A stretch of DNA of 64,000 nt from Lycium barbarum (GCF_019175385.1 NC_083338.1:96530062-96594061), one strand, 5' to 3'. Numbered from the stretch's first letter, positions 12,504 to 24,012 are shown. Numbers and translations are program-made. The notes: a model not told the origin generated them from the sequence alone.

Positions 12504-14540
12504 CTATGCTACAAATTCTGCTATGTCTCGCTTCATGCCATCCCACCAATATACCAATTTGAGATCGTGGTACATCTTGGTTGCACCTGGATGAATAGAA
12601 TACCGGGAATAATGTGCTTCCTCTAAAATCCGTTGGCGCAAGTTTGCCACATTCGGTACACATAGCCGGCCTCGATATCTAAGAACCCCTTCTATGAAAA
12701 CTTTGAATGGAGACTTTTTCTTTTCCTGAGATAGATCTCGATAGTGGCTTAACTGAGGATCTTCATATTGTCGTTCCTTCACTTCTAGATTCAATGATGA
12801 AACTGTGGGGTCATGGATGCTAATACTTGCATCTCCTGAATCAATGTGCCGTACGCCGAGACTTGCTAACCGATGGACCTCACGAACCATTTCTCGCTTT
12901 TCCGAAGGAACTCCACATAAACTACCCATCGATCGGCGGCTAAGTGCATCTGCTACTACATTCGCCTTCCCTGGATGATATAGAATGTTCACATCATAAT
13001 CCTTCAGTAATTCTAACCATCTCCTTTGCCGCAGGTTCAACTCCTTCTGTTTGAAAATATATTTGTGATCCATATAGATGTCCACGTGCACACCATATAA
13101 GTAGTGTCTCCATATTTTCAATGCATGAATGACCGCAGCTAGCTCAAGATCATGAGTGGGATAATTCTGTTCATGTTTTCGCAACTGTTTCGAAGCATAT
13201 GCAATAACTTTCCCATTCTGCATCAATACACATCCTAATCCCACACCGGAGGCGTCACAATATACTACATAGCCATCTGATCCTTCTGGAAGTGTTAGCA
13301 CTGGCGCTGAGGTCAACCTGTTTTTCAACTCTTGGAAGCTACGCTCACAGGCATCACTCCACTGGAATTTAGCCGACTTCTGGGTTAACTTTGTCAATGG
13401 GGCTGAAATAGATGAGAAGCCCTCTACGAATCTTCGATAATAACCTGCCAAACCCAGAAAACTAAGAACTTCTGTAGGCGTCGTAGGTCTTGGCAAAGTA
13501 TTCACAGCTTCTATTTTCTGAGTGTCGACTCGGATACCATCATCTGAAATAACTTGACCTAGAAATGCCACGGATTTTAGCCAAAACTCGCACTTTGAAA
13601 ACTTTGCATACAATTCCCGATCTCGAAGAACGCCAAGAACAATTCTTAGATGATCTGCATGTTCTGATTCTATGCGAGAATATACCAGGATATCGTCGAT
13701 AAACACTATCACAAAAAGATCCAAAAACGGACTAAACACATTATTCATTAAATTCATGAACACCGCCGGGGCATTCGTCAACCCGAACGACATTACTCGA
13801 AACTCGTAGTGACCATATCTTGTCCTGAAGGCAGTCTTGGGAATATCTGTTTCCCTAATTCTCACCTGATGATAACCCGATCTCAGATCTATCTTGGAGA
13901 ACCATTTAGCACCTTGCAATTGATCGAACAAGTCGTCAATTCTAGGAAGAGGGTATTTATTCTTTATTGTCACCTTGTTCAACTGCCTGTAGTCGATGCA
14001 CATTCGTAGAGATCCATCTTTCTTCCTTACGAACAGGACTGGTGCTCCCCATGACAAGGAACTAGGCCTTATAAACCCCTTCTCAAGTAAATCTTTTAGC
14101 TGTGCTTTTAGCTCTTTCAGTTCTGCTGGAGCCATTCGATATGGAGGAATAGAAATAGGCTCGGTGTTTGGTAGTACATCAATAGCAAAGTTGATCTCCC
14201 TTTTTGGAGGAAGGCCTGGTAACTCGTCGGGAAACACATCTGGGAATTCATTCACTACCGGGACAGACTGGAAAGTTGGCACTTCCGTTTCCGTGTCATG
14301 AACCCGAACTAGATGACAAATATAACCTTTGGCTATCATCTTTCTCGCCTTAAGGTAGGAAATAAACCTACCCTTTGGGGAAGCTGTATTACCCTTCCAC
14401 TCGAGTATGGGCTCTCCCGGAAATTGGAATCGAACTACCTTTGTTCGGCAACAAACATTAGCATAACATGATGCCAACCAGTCCATACCCATAATTACGT
14501 CAAAATCTATCATCTCAAGTTCAATCAAATCAGCCCTTGT
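12504..14540 (-). pseudogene. Element B reverse transcriptase-RNase H, 674-codon open stretch
   Basis: Counting residues from the Met at 14528: protease tail (MGMDW near 14-18); RT with LFVRKKDGS (165-173), CIDYRQLNK (177-185), [10 protein letters not shown] (212-221), [10 protein letters not shown] (248-257), FIDD catalytic box (276-279) and KCEFW (312-316); RNase H with YCDASG (Asp 425), LELAA (Glu 462), DHK (Asp 487) and VADALS (Asp 527); then the start of integrase with the [18 protein letters not shown] segment. All acidic catalytic residues are present. One oddity is YMDHKYIFK, where element A has [11 protein letters not shown]: three residues are missing in frame and Thr is changed. 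The stretch is open only because the nonsense codons fall outside it; in life it would be part of one polyprotein. Confidence 0.95.
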
Positions 14541-14963
14541 CTAGCGATCACATATAATGACTACACAGTTCTTATATACTTGTCTCGCTATTACGGGATC
14601 ACCAACCGGAGTGAATACCTCGAAAGGTTTAATTGGCTCAGGTCTCACCCCAACACAATCAGCGATATACAGAGTAATATATGAGAAGGTAGAACCCGGA
14701 TCAATCAGAGCATATACGTCACGGGAAAATATAGTCAAGGTACCTGTGAAAACATCTGGGGAAGACTCAAGATCCTGTCGCCCAGCTAAGGCATATACAT
14801 GGGGCTGAACAACACCTGAAGTAGATGCTCCCCCTCTACCTCTGCCTCTGCCTGCTGTAGTCTGAGGAGTCTGTGTTGTCGGGCACGCTGAAGAAGACCC
14901 CGCTACTGAACCTGTGGGCTGAGTCCCCGCTCTATCTCTCGCTGAAGGGAAATCTCTCATCAT
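14541..14963 (-). pseudogene. Element B retropepsin-type protease segment
   Basis: Same frame as gag and RT. After the zinc-knuckle end comes a Gly/Arg-rich linker (GRGRGRGG), then the aspartic protease with the active-site motif LIDPGSTFSYIT and the following IADCVGV segment. The catalytic Asp is retained. A TAG (14541-14543) after VVIICDR separates it from the protease C-terminal part, which continues in frame with DLIELEM and VIMGMDW. This enzyme would cleave the gag-pol polyprotein in the particle. Confidence 0.9.
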
Positions 14964-15965
14964 ATGACCAACCTGCCCGCAAGCATAGCAAGCATCCGAA
15001 CCCTGACGACACTGTCCGGAATGTAATTTGCCACACTAGCTACACCGCGGTACTGAAGGTCTCCTCTGGCTGAAGTCTCCCCTAGACTGCGAATCTGAGG
15101 CCCTCGAACTCTGCCCCTGGCCTGACTGAGTAGAACGATCAACCCTCCTATCTGAGAATCTAGGAGGTGCACTAGTCACTGACTGACCTGAGTGCCTAGA
15201 ATATGTCTGTCTCGGTCCCCCTCGGTACTCACTGTTCTCCCCCATAGATCTAGCCCTCTTACCTTGTCTTCTGTCACCATCACGATCACTTCTCTGTTGT
15301 CGTTGTCGTTCCTCGAGGTTCTGAGCATGGGCCTGTATCCGGGAAATATCCATCCCGTCTTGCAAAGAGGTTGTCAGGAAATCTCTGAACAAGTGTGGTC
15401 CTAAACCACTCACAAATCTATAGACTCGGTCTCCCATGTCAGTCACCATAGTCGGAGCATACCGGGCCAATGAGTTGAATTGCATACTATACTCTCGGGC
15501 ACTCATGCTTCCTTGTTTCAAATTCAAGAACCTGTCCGCTCTAGCTCGGCGGACTTCAGGTGGCAAGTAGTGACGAATAAAGACATATACAAACTCTTGC
15601 CACACGGGAGGTGGTGCATTCTCCCCTCTTGTTACCACCCAATTCTTATACCATAGTACCGCCACGTCGCAAGGCCTATATGAGGCCAACTCCACGTATT
15701 CGGTCTCAGAAGCATGCATAAGTTTCAGCGTCCGCGACATCTCATCGATAAAACCTTGTGGGTCCTCATCCGGCTTTGACCCGAGAAATTCTGGAGGATT
15801 TAGAGTAAGGAAATCACGGGCTCTTGTACTAGCTGAACGATCACTTGGGCCCGTATTCTGTCGTTGTGCCTGAGCGGCAACCAACTGCGTTAACAAATGT
15901 ATGGCCTCGGACACTTGTTGACCCGAAGCACCTGGTGGAGGAATCGGAGCTGAGAAGAAGGATGG
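14964..15965 (-). pseudogene. Element B gag with damaged zinc knuckle
   Basis: The main open part (15036-15914, 292 residues from a GTG) has the retrotransposon gag core: DFLTLNPPEFLGSKPDEDP, WYKNWV, FIRHYLPPEVRRARADRF, LKQGSMSAREYSMQFNSLA, then an Arg/Gln/Ser-rich tail. A TAG (15036-15038) falls between the two Cys of the first CSxC pair. The frame goes on to a CCHC knuckle, CYACGQVGHMMRDF, in which the last Cys is Phe. Upstream the frame is open without an ATG to a TGA at 15966-15968, so the native start is lost or was further upstream. Gag would form the cytoplasmic particle and bind RNA. Confidence 0.9.
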
Positions 15966-16072
15966 TCATTTTCGTAAATGCCCTGTAGCCTCTTGTTTAT
16001 TAGTGTGGCGCGCAACACACCATAAACAAGACTCTACTAGACATGGCTCGTAGACACTTCCTAGGGCGAACT

Positions 16073-16084
16073 GCTCTGATACCA
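16073..16084 (-). other. Primer-binding site of element B (initiator tRNA-Met)
   Basis: The minus strand reads TGGTATCAGAGC four bases downstream of the 5' LTR. This complements the 3' end of plant initiator tRNA-Met and fixes the element's orientation. Confidence 0.93.
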
Positions 16085-16088
16085 CTTC

Positions 16089-18486
16089 TGTCACGACCCA
16101 GCTAGGGGCCGCGACGGGTACCCGGAGCAATTACCGAGCACCGCTTACTCTACTGATTGTCTCGCTCATTTAATACTCTTTTATCAATTTTACATACAAA
16201 TTGTAGGAAAATCATATTTAATCAAAATATAAATACTTTATATACATTTGCCCCTTGGCCATCAAAATAACATACATACATATGAAAACATCTTGTGAGA
16301 CCATCTAACCCACACTGCGTATCTACGAGCCTCTACTAACATAATGAATACATGGACGGAACAAGACTCCGTCATGCCCAAAATATGCATGTATAAATGT
16401 ACATCAAAAGAATAGTCATAAGCACCTCCAAACAATGGAGTGCTATCTATCAGCTGACAGCTACTGAGGACCTGGGCCAAGCTCTCCTCCCTGTCTACCT
16501 GTGGGCATGAACACAGCGTCGGAAGAAAGGACGTTAGTACGAATATTGTACCGAGTATGAGAGGCATACATAATGAAAGGAAACATCAATAATATGAGGA
16601 TAACATCAACATGAGACATCTGGACCTGGCTGATAATCATAAATGAAGTAATGCATGCTATCTTACTCATATATCATCATCATGACATGTATGCATCATA
16701 TGCAAGCTGCCCGTCCATGCCGGAACGGTGTGATAATCAATAATATTAGCCCGCGTCCAGGCCTCCGGCGTCCGAGGTACCATCTCATGCCGCCCACTAG
16801 TGGTGTCTGCCCACGCCCATAGGTCGTGGTGTATCCGTATCGCCGCCCGCCGAAGTGGTGTCTGCCCGGCCAACTAGGCCCGGTGTGAATGCAATCATGA
16901 CATGCTTAACGTAAATACTCATAGTAATATGCTTATCATAAAATACTTATCTTATCGTAATGCGTATATAAGACTCATGATCAACTTTACTATATCGGGG
17001 TGACGTAAGGTCGTGATTCCCTGATTACATTATGGAACCATCATGGACATTCTGCCTCACCTTGATAGGACTAGTACATAAGGTGAGTGTAGGAAAGGAA
17101 TAACATCATCATCATTCTAGTGTCATCATATCGTATAACTTATCTCATATAGACATTCACAAGTATAAGCTTTTAACTTCTTAGGATGTAAGAACTCATG
17201 AAAGGAATAGGGATTCAAGTTAAAAGATTCATGCCATTAGAAAGAAGGATTAGCCTCACATACCTTGGTCGTTTAGCTAAGATATCGCTCACTTGTTCTC
17301 CGTCGATATCACGTCGTTACCTTCATAAGAGAATTCGTATCAACATTAGTAACTGACTATAAGACGCGTCGCTAATTCTAGGAGAAGTCGGACAACGCTT
17401 CCTTCGCTCATACCACTTTTCTCATGTTTTACATTAACTCCCAACATTCATAATATTACTCGCAATATCATAATCGACAATCGTCATTTACGTACATTTG
17501 GCAAAATCCACCATTTTCCTCCAATTTTCCCTTATTTCTACTTCTAGCTCGTCCTTGCGTTTTCATGCGTTTAAATGCTTGTTTCATGATATAAACATCA
17601 TTTATAACGTATTAGTACTCACAACACTTCAATATTCATAGTTCAATTCCACTATCATTCACTTATGTCACTATTCACTCAATAATGACCCATTTCTATG
17701 TTCTTCTACATTTCAAGTGTCTAAGCTTTCCAATACTTCAAACAACATGGAACAATCATGAAACTTACCTTGGATGATGGTCGAGCAATCCTTAAGTTGA
17801 AATACTTCAATTATCCAAAACCCTAGTTCCGCCTTCTTGGGAATTTCTTGACTTAGAAGATCCTTTGATGTGTTCTTACACTTATTTTCATGAATTTGGT
17901 GTTGATGATCTTAGGTTTCCTTGGATTTTCTTGCTATTCTTAGAGTTGAAGTGTTGAAGAACACTCTAGAGTTTTCTTGAAGTGTTGGATGAAAAATGAC
18001 GTGAAATGGCTTAAGTTCCCTTTTTAATAATTCAAAATCTGGTCTTTAATGAAAATTTGTCGGGATGAACAGTGGTCGTAAACCACCATATACGGACCGT
18101 ATTTTGATTTACGGTCCGTCCACTATGGTCGTATTTAACCATTTCAAAGACAGAAAGTTTTGGCTGATGGACATGGTAGTTTACGACCTGGTTTACGGAC
18201 CGTAAACCAGTTTACGGACCGTAAACTGGGTCGTATTTAACCATATCATCACTGGGCAGAACTTGAGATTTTTGGCCAGCTGAAGGACGATTGCACTATA
18301 CGGTCCGTAAATCACTTTACGGGCCGTATAGTGCCATATACGACCACTGGACAGAAAATTTTCCGCGACTTTCTTATTTTCCAAAAATTCTTAATTAGCC
18401 ATTCCCGACTTAATAAAACATCATTCGCTCAACTTTTCATCATTCCCCTCATCATACAAGTACAGAGAAATTTCCGAGGTGTAACA
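16089..18486 (-). repeat. 5' LTR of element B
   Basis: 2398 bp, partner of 8710-11125. It carries the same hairpin array (16707-16889) and the TTTACGG palindromes (18060-18345) with one unit fewer. It would hold the element's promoter. Confidence 0.95.
16236..16244 (-). promoter_or_regulatory. Candidate TATA box in B's 5' LTR
   Basis: The minus strand reads TATATAAAG about 150 bp before the LTR's element-sense end, a plausible place for a U3/R boundary. It is the best TATA match I saw in the LTR; AT-rich surroundings make chance matches likely and no start site can be shown. Confidence 0.3.
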
Positions 18487-18491
18487 ATAGC

Positions 18492-18910
18492 TAAGATAAC
18501 TGTTTCAGAGTGACAATCTAGAATCGCATAATTCAGAGACAACCAACTCATGCCCAAGATGACATAAAAGTCTACAATATCTAGGATCACTAAATCCGCC
18601 CAAGTACTATACCCCATAAATGTAACAGCGCAAGAACGTTAAACTCTATCTACCACCACCAAATCCCCGACCAGAGTAGATACATAGATAGGGGCATCAA
18701 GTGTATCACAAATCACATCCAAACCCATAGAAAAATATGAAGACAACTCTGAAAAAGTTGAATGCGGATCAAATAAAATAGAAGCCATCCAGTCACAAAC
18801 TGAGATAGTACCTGTGATGACGGCATCGGAGGCCTCAACCTCGGGTCTACCTAGGAAGGCGTAAAAGTGACTGCACCCTCGTATAGCCTGTGAACCATTG
18901 CGATTACCCT
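18492..18910 (-). pseudogene. Element A protease remnant
   Basis: Reads ILFDPHSTFSELSSYF at the active site. The usual Gly of the D-(S/P)-G-S/T motif is His, which should abolish activity. It continues to VTFMGYSTWADLVILD and ILGMSWLS, then HSETVILAI at the point where element B was inserted. A stop lies in VVVDRV*RSCAV near 18640. The protein resumes at 8709 on the far side of B. Confidence 0.82.
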
Positions 18911-20308
18911 GTCCAGTATGAGCCCCGCCACTGCCGGGCTACTGTCCACCTCTGCCTGCCTAAGATCCGCCTCGGTTAGGCTGAGCGCCACCCCTACTCG
19001 CAGTGTGGCCGCCCCGCCCTGCTTGTACACGGTCTTTGCGTCCCCTATATGGTTCGAATAGAGCTCGGGGAGCCTGAAACTGAGTCGCCTGACCACCTAG
19101 TCTGAGTCTGGGGCAAAACCTCTTAAAATTCCCTTTCTCACCACACTCGTAACAAGAACGATCCAGCGTAGGTCGCTGAACAGAATCTGATAAAGTGGTA
19201 TAACCCCCATACTCTGGGTAGCTGGGCTGCGCGCCCCCATGATGACCCGAAGAATAATGACTGGCCCCTGATGGGACCCCAACAGACACCTGCATAGTGG
19301 ACTGAACCGGACGCCCTGACTACACCTGAGAACTCTGCCCCCTAGAGAAGGGGCTGCTGAAATTTCCACCCTTTCGGGCCTTCTTCTCTACCTGCTTTTC
19401 ATAACCCTCTTGTCTAATCCCCTCAACAACATGGACATGTTCCACTACCTCCTAGAATGAAGCCCCAGTGGCTACAAGCTGAAGAGCTGATAGCTGAAGT
19501 CGAGTATTCAATTCTTTCACAAAACATCTGATCCTACCCTCCTCAGTAGGCAGCAACTGAAGAGCATATCGGGACAAGGAATGAAAACGGGACTCATAAA
19601 CAACTTACCAAACTCATCCTTCTTCCTGTCACTCAAAGTACACAGAACATACTTCTCCAAAATCGCTGAATAGAACTGAACCCAAGTCAACGGAGGTGAC
19701 CCAGCTGGCCTGCACTCCACATGTGCCCCCCACCACAACTTAGCATCACCTAAGAACTGAAAAGTCACAAACTCAGCACCATACTTGTCCATCGCCCCCA
19801 TCTTATGGAGCCTCTCATGACAATCTATAATGAACTCGTACACATCCTCTGACTCAGTACCATAAAAAACCGGAGGATGCATCTTAGTGAACCTACAATG
19901 CTCCTAACCGATCACCATCGGCCTTGCAACTGGCCACATAAATGCCTTAAAACTCGGAACTTCATCCAAGCGAGGAGCCACGGCTGCGGCATGTTGAACT
20001 CCCGGAGCTTGAACTCTATCTGGAACTGGGACTGCTATCCTTGTACCTCTACCTGCTGGAGCGGCCGGAATTGCTCCGGTCTGTGCCAACCCGTGTATCT
20101 ATTTCAGCACCTGAGCCATCACATCTGGTAAACACGGAGCAGCTGCAGCGCCTGGTGGAGGTGGCACTGCCGCTAGCTGAGCTGGTGCGGCTGCATTTCC
20201 CGCAGCCTCATTAAGGGCCACTGGAGGCACGGGATGAACTGCTCGAACTCCGCCCCCAATCGGCGCTTCCCCTCTACCTCCGCCTACTGCCACGCGTGTT
20301 CTCACCAT
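18911..20308 (-). pseudogene. Element A gag remnant
   Basis: The likely start is the ATG at 20306-20308 (MVRTRVAVGGGRGEAP). The first three segments share one frame, interrupted by TAG at 20099-20101 and again just after PMVIG (near 19900). The core shows KMHPPVFYGTESEDVYEFI and KLWWGAHVECR. Downstream, frameshifts near 19517 and 19300 precede a knuckle, CYECGEKGNFKRFC, whose conserved His is Asn. The N-terminal 120 residues are unusually rich in Ala, Pro and Gly, common in this gag type. Confidence 0.85.
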
Positions 20309-20483
20309 CTGCAAGAGAATAAAAGATAGATAGATACCCATTGGAGTCAAGTAGCATGAAAGAAAGAAAGGAAGGAAATTTCCCTAGTGTCCGGTAGCCT
20401 GCCCAAGATAAGTATAGACGTCTCCGTATCGATCCGCAAGACTCTACTAGACATGTCCTTGTATGACGAGATCGACGAACCTA

Positions 20484-20496
20484 GGCTCTGATACCA
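20484..20496 (-). other. Primer-binding site of element A (initiator tRNA-Met)
   Basis: The minus strand reads TGGTATCAGAGCC four bases from the 5' LTR boundary. Confidence 0.92.
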
Positions 20497-20500
20497 ATTC

Positions 20501-21404
20501 TATCACGACCCAACCCGCCATGATTGGCACCCACACTAACTCCTAGTGGGCGAACCAATACGCTTAACCATCTACTCATTCAAAGTCCATTTTTGCTTAG
20601 TCAATTCATTCAGTTCACAATAAATTAAATGCAAGATTAAGTCAAAAGTGGTCATGCCATAAAACAATAATGTAAATGCGGAAGTCCTAACTATTATAAC
20701 CCCAAAATTCGAAAGTCACTGTACAAGGATTCTAATCCAAAACATGTCTAAGGAATCCATACTGTTTGGAATAAATAAACATTAATGTCTGGAATGTAAA
20801 TAGACATTAAATAAAGGAAGATCTTCGAGCGGCTTAGCATGGATAGATGCGCACCCTCAATCTGTCAGCAAATGGCCTCAAGCTAAATATAAGGTTGAGT
20901 AGCAGTCTGTGGATAACAATCTGCTCTAAAAAAGAATGCAACAAGGTAGTATCAATATAAACACTATGTACCTGTAGATATCATAGGCCAACTAAGATTA
21001 GTATCATGCATGAATCATAAAATCAATAAAATAGACAGACCAATCAACAACACATAATCAGATAGCCAACACCAAGTCAACCAATGATATTAACAAATCA
21101 AGTCCACCACTGATACTAACAATCAAGTCCACCAATGATATTAACAATCAAGTCAGCGGAAGCAAGCAATGGAATAAACCTCACATCAACATTCTCACTT
21201 ACTCAGTCAATGATCAATCGTGTACATACATGCTAATTGGTGTCTTTACCCAATAGCTATGACCTGTAGGGGACCTATGGTGTCCATGGAACCTCGCTCT
21301 GAATTCTTACCTCGGATCACAAGCCTTTAACTTAGGCCATATCCTCACCCCCTGTCAAATGTGCCCAAAATCTAGGTCACATCCTCACCTCCTTTCAATT
21401 GCAC

Positions 21405-21463
<59 letters not shown>

Positions 21464-22516
21464 CGGTTATCAATTAGTATATCATTTTCATCAAGAAGAT
21501 CATATTAACTTCTCACCGCAATTGTCATCAAATTATAGATCACCACACATCGAATAATGGCATTTAGCCTACATTATCACTTAATCAATAGCATATAGGA
21601 ATTCCAACCACACATTATGCCCGAAGACTAGACATGCTTTCTCCTATCAATCTCATAACACATACAATCAACTAATAAAAGTTTAACTCAAGTAAACCGT
21701 AACCTACCTCAAATGCAGAGCTGGAACAATGTGAATCACTCCGCTATTCCACCGTCTTTCAAGAATCTAACTCTAGGTATGAATTTGCCTAGTGTTGATT
21801 ACCGCAAGTCACAATATGTTAGTTCATGGTCTTTCTATTCAATTAAACCCTTTATCATCAATTTCCATGCTAAAGTTGTCACCTTTACAAAACCCTGTCT
21901 CAATTCACCATTAATAAGTATCTCGATATTGAATTGTCAAGTAAGAAGTAATAATTCATGCTTTTAGATGATAACCAATCAATAATACCCATAACCGGGA
22001 AGGGCCCGCTGTAGCGGACCTCCACCTAAGTCCACTTCGGCTGTGGCGAGCACGGACCTGCCATAGCTCAAGCGCTACATCGGTCCAGTGTCCGCCATAG
22101 TGGACACCCCACTTCTCTCCCCCCAGCAGCAGCGACCAGTCCGTCGCTACCGCGGACTCACTGCAGCGGGACTTTCCGCAGCGACACCCCCATACCAATG
22201 AGCTCGATTTTCTCACCACTTTTTCACTCTACCACAAAACACCTCATCTGAGGCCTCACAAACACAAACAAAACATGTACATTATTATAAAAACACCATA
22301 CGGACCCCTCTGTGACCTCAAAATCCCCAACGGAGATCTAATTTCCTACCTCACCCCCCAATGGACTCAGCTCAACCAAACAATAATCTCAAACAAGCTA
22401 AGTTTTCAGTTCTTAGTCTTCCACATTTGAGTTTCTATTTGCTCGTTCTACCCCTGGAAAGGTTCTATTGGGAGGGTGATCCTAGACTTTCCATAATGAC
22501 CAGGAAGGTCGTTACG
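20501..22516 (-). repeat. 5' LTR of element A
   Basis: 2016 bp, colinear with 1097-5564 but with internal deletions. Terminal bases have decayed: TGTCAC has become TATCAC on one side and GTTACA has become GTTACG on the other. It shows the empty site of the solo LTR carried by its partner. Confidence 0.9.
21408..21460. repeat. (TA)26 microsatellite
   Basis: A TA run in A's 5' LTR at the position where the 3' LTR has CA. Confidence 0.97.
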
Positions 22517-22674
22517 GTTGGATACTTTAAAAACAATTAATGTTAAGGGCAAAGTAGGAAAAACATAATTAATTCTATGTTGATTTTGTAAATGGACAAA
22601 TATTTTGGGACGGATATCTATAGTAATGTGGACAACTAATATGGGAAGGAGGGAGTATGAAATAGAGGGAGTAT

Positions 22675-24012
22675 TGCTAACGTTCAAATCCAATCCTCAA
22701 AGACAAAGTGTACACAGTCGTATGCAATATAATTTACCCAACTATGAGTCGGGGTCGATCCCATAGGGAACAATATACTAGGCTATTTAAAGAAGTAAGG
22801 AATTATCACCAACTACGCTAAGCCAAACACTTTTTCAATATTTGATTTTTGTTTTAACAACTATCAAAGATAAAACTAACTAGAAAGCGGGTAAAATGAT
22901 CAATGGCCACAAGTATGGATACAAAGGTAATTACGCTCAAGTAACGATCCAATGTATTTCACGATTTTACAAATATGAGTGAGTTTATGCTAATTAGATA
23001 ATGATTTCTAAAATCTCATCAAAAGTCTCTCGACCAAATTGATGAATCTCATTACTAAGATTTCTCAAGCCTTAGAATGTGAAAAATATGAATAATCAAT
23101 ATAATCTCAAGTAACTTTCCTAACTCTAGCTTAAGTTATTAGATGGGTTTTAAAGCCCCAAATTCTTGCTAATTAATCTTTCCAAACCTCATTCTTACTC
23201 TCTCGAGCTCAAATCGAAATAAATGGGCGGGTCTTAGGGTTAGCTAATCCCTTAAGAAAAATTAAAAAATAAGATTAATTAAAACCACCTTAACTCACTT
23301 CATTAGCAATAAAAATCATTCAATACATAAGCAAAACAAGAGTTTCATCCAACACTTTAATCATAGAATATTTCCATAAACAAGATTCAAGTGAAGAAAA
23401 AATAAATACTACACACTTAGATATTCATTACAAAGCAAGGAATCAAAGAAACGGAGAAAAGTCTTAGAAAGTTCTCTACCCAATTCTTCAAATCTTCAAC
23501 CCCCAAAGTGTGGAGCAAAACCCTAGCCTTCAAAACTTGTGTTTTTGCGCCAAAGATATGTTTTCAAAACCCTAGAGGAGTATTTATAACCTTCCAAAAC
23601 GGGAAAAAATTGTGGACAAAAATGCCCCTGTGTGTCTGCCTGCTAGTCGCAGATTGCACCAAACTCTCGCAGGCAGTGCACTTTGAGCAGCTTATGTGCA
23701 GCACATGCTGCACAGGATGCGATTGGCATGGAGCACCTGCGTCTAGCAGGTTCTGCATCCTACTTCTTCAATTTCTCATATCTCTGTCCAAGTTTGCTGC
23801 AGTACATGTGGCTCGCATGCATCACATGCGACTCGCATGTGCTGCTTGTTCTATCTGAGCTTTTCCCCCCTCCATTTTGCTTCGTTATACTCTCCGAACA
23901 TCTTATCCTACAAAACGACATAAACACACGAAAAGTAACATCAAAAGTGCTTGTAGAGTCACAAGAGCCTACGGAATTAGCATCGAATGTGCCGTAATTT
24001 CACGGCACATTA
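22675..24012 (-). repeat. 3' LTR of element C
   Basis: 1338 bp, clearly alignable to 29562-30948 with scattered substitutions and small indels. The termini have decayed (TGATAACG has become TGCTAACG, CACATCA has become CACATTA). It contains repeated GCATGTGCTGC-like short motifs near 23690-23850. Confidence 0.9.

Larger units (their letters stand above)
8710..18486 (-). mobile_element. Element B: full-length young Ty3/gypsy chromovirus nested in A's pol
   Basis: A 9777-bp LTR retrotransposon with perfect TG...CA ends and the 5-bp duplication ATAGC (8705-8709 and 18487-18491). Its LTRs are 8710-11125 and 16089-18486. A polypurine tract adjoins the 3' LTR and a tRNA-Met primer site adjoins the 5' LTR. 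Between them one continuous gag-protease-RT-RNase H-integrase-chromodomain frame runs on the minus strand from about 15965 to 11331. By eye the LTRs differ at about 30 sites plus one repeat-unit indel over 2.4 kb. That is a bit over 1 percent, so insertion is recent, on the order of half a million years at the rate often used for grass LTRs. Nonsense codons make it non-autonomous. Confidence 0.94.
1097..22516 (-). mobile_element. Element A: decayed Ty3/gypsy chromovirus with two LTRs
   Basis: A complete but heavily mutated LTR retrotransposon on the minus strand. It is flanked by the 5-bp target duplication GTTGG (1092-1096 and 22517-22521). The 3' LTR is 1097-5564 and the 5' LTR 20501-22516. 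The primer-binding site is beside the 5' LTR, gag is at 18911-20308, protease at 18492-18910, and RT, RNase H, integrase and a chromodomain-like tail at 5648-8709. Two later elements sit inside it: a solo LTR at 2506-4602 and full-length element B at 8710-18486. The gag-PR-RT-RH-IN-chromodomain order and the initiator-Met primer site fit the chromovirus branch, probably Tekay/Del. Many stops and frameshifts mean it cannot encode its own proteins. Confidence 0.9.
970..22655. mobile_element. Inner Stowaway-like MITE, split by element A
   Basis: The left part is 970-1096, starting CTCCCTCCGTCCATATTA. The right part is 22522-22655, ending in the inverted match CTAATATGGGAAGGAGGGAG. The flanking TA is present on both sides (968-969 and 22656-22657), as expected for Tc1/mariner-type insertion. 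The rejoined element is about 261 bp. It landed inside the right terminal repeat of the outer MITE and was then interrupted by element A at GTTGG. Confidence 0.8.
706..22672. mobile_element. Outer Stowaway-like MITE, split by later insertions
   Basis: The left part is 706-967 and the right part 22658-22672. The left terminus reads CTCCCTCCGTTTCATAAT. The right terminus, once the inner MITE is removed, is its inverted complement and continues into the matching subterminal bases (ACTCCACTTATTA then TGAAATAGAGGGAG). Stowaway (Tc1/mariner) MITEs with CTCCCTCCGT ends are abundant in plants and use a TA target. The right flank shows TA and the left shows CA, so one copy may have mutated. The rejoined length is about 277 bp with no coding capacity. 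Everything between 968 and 22657 entered later. Confidence 0.75.
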
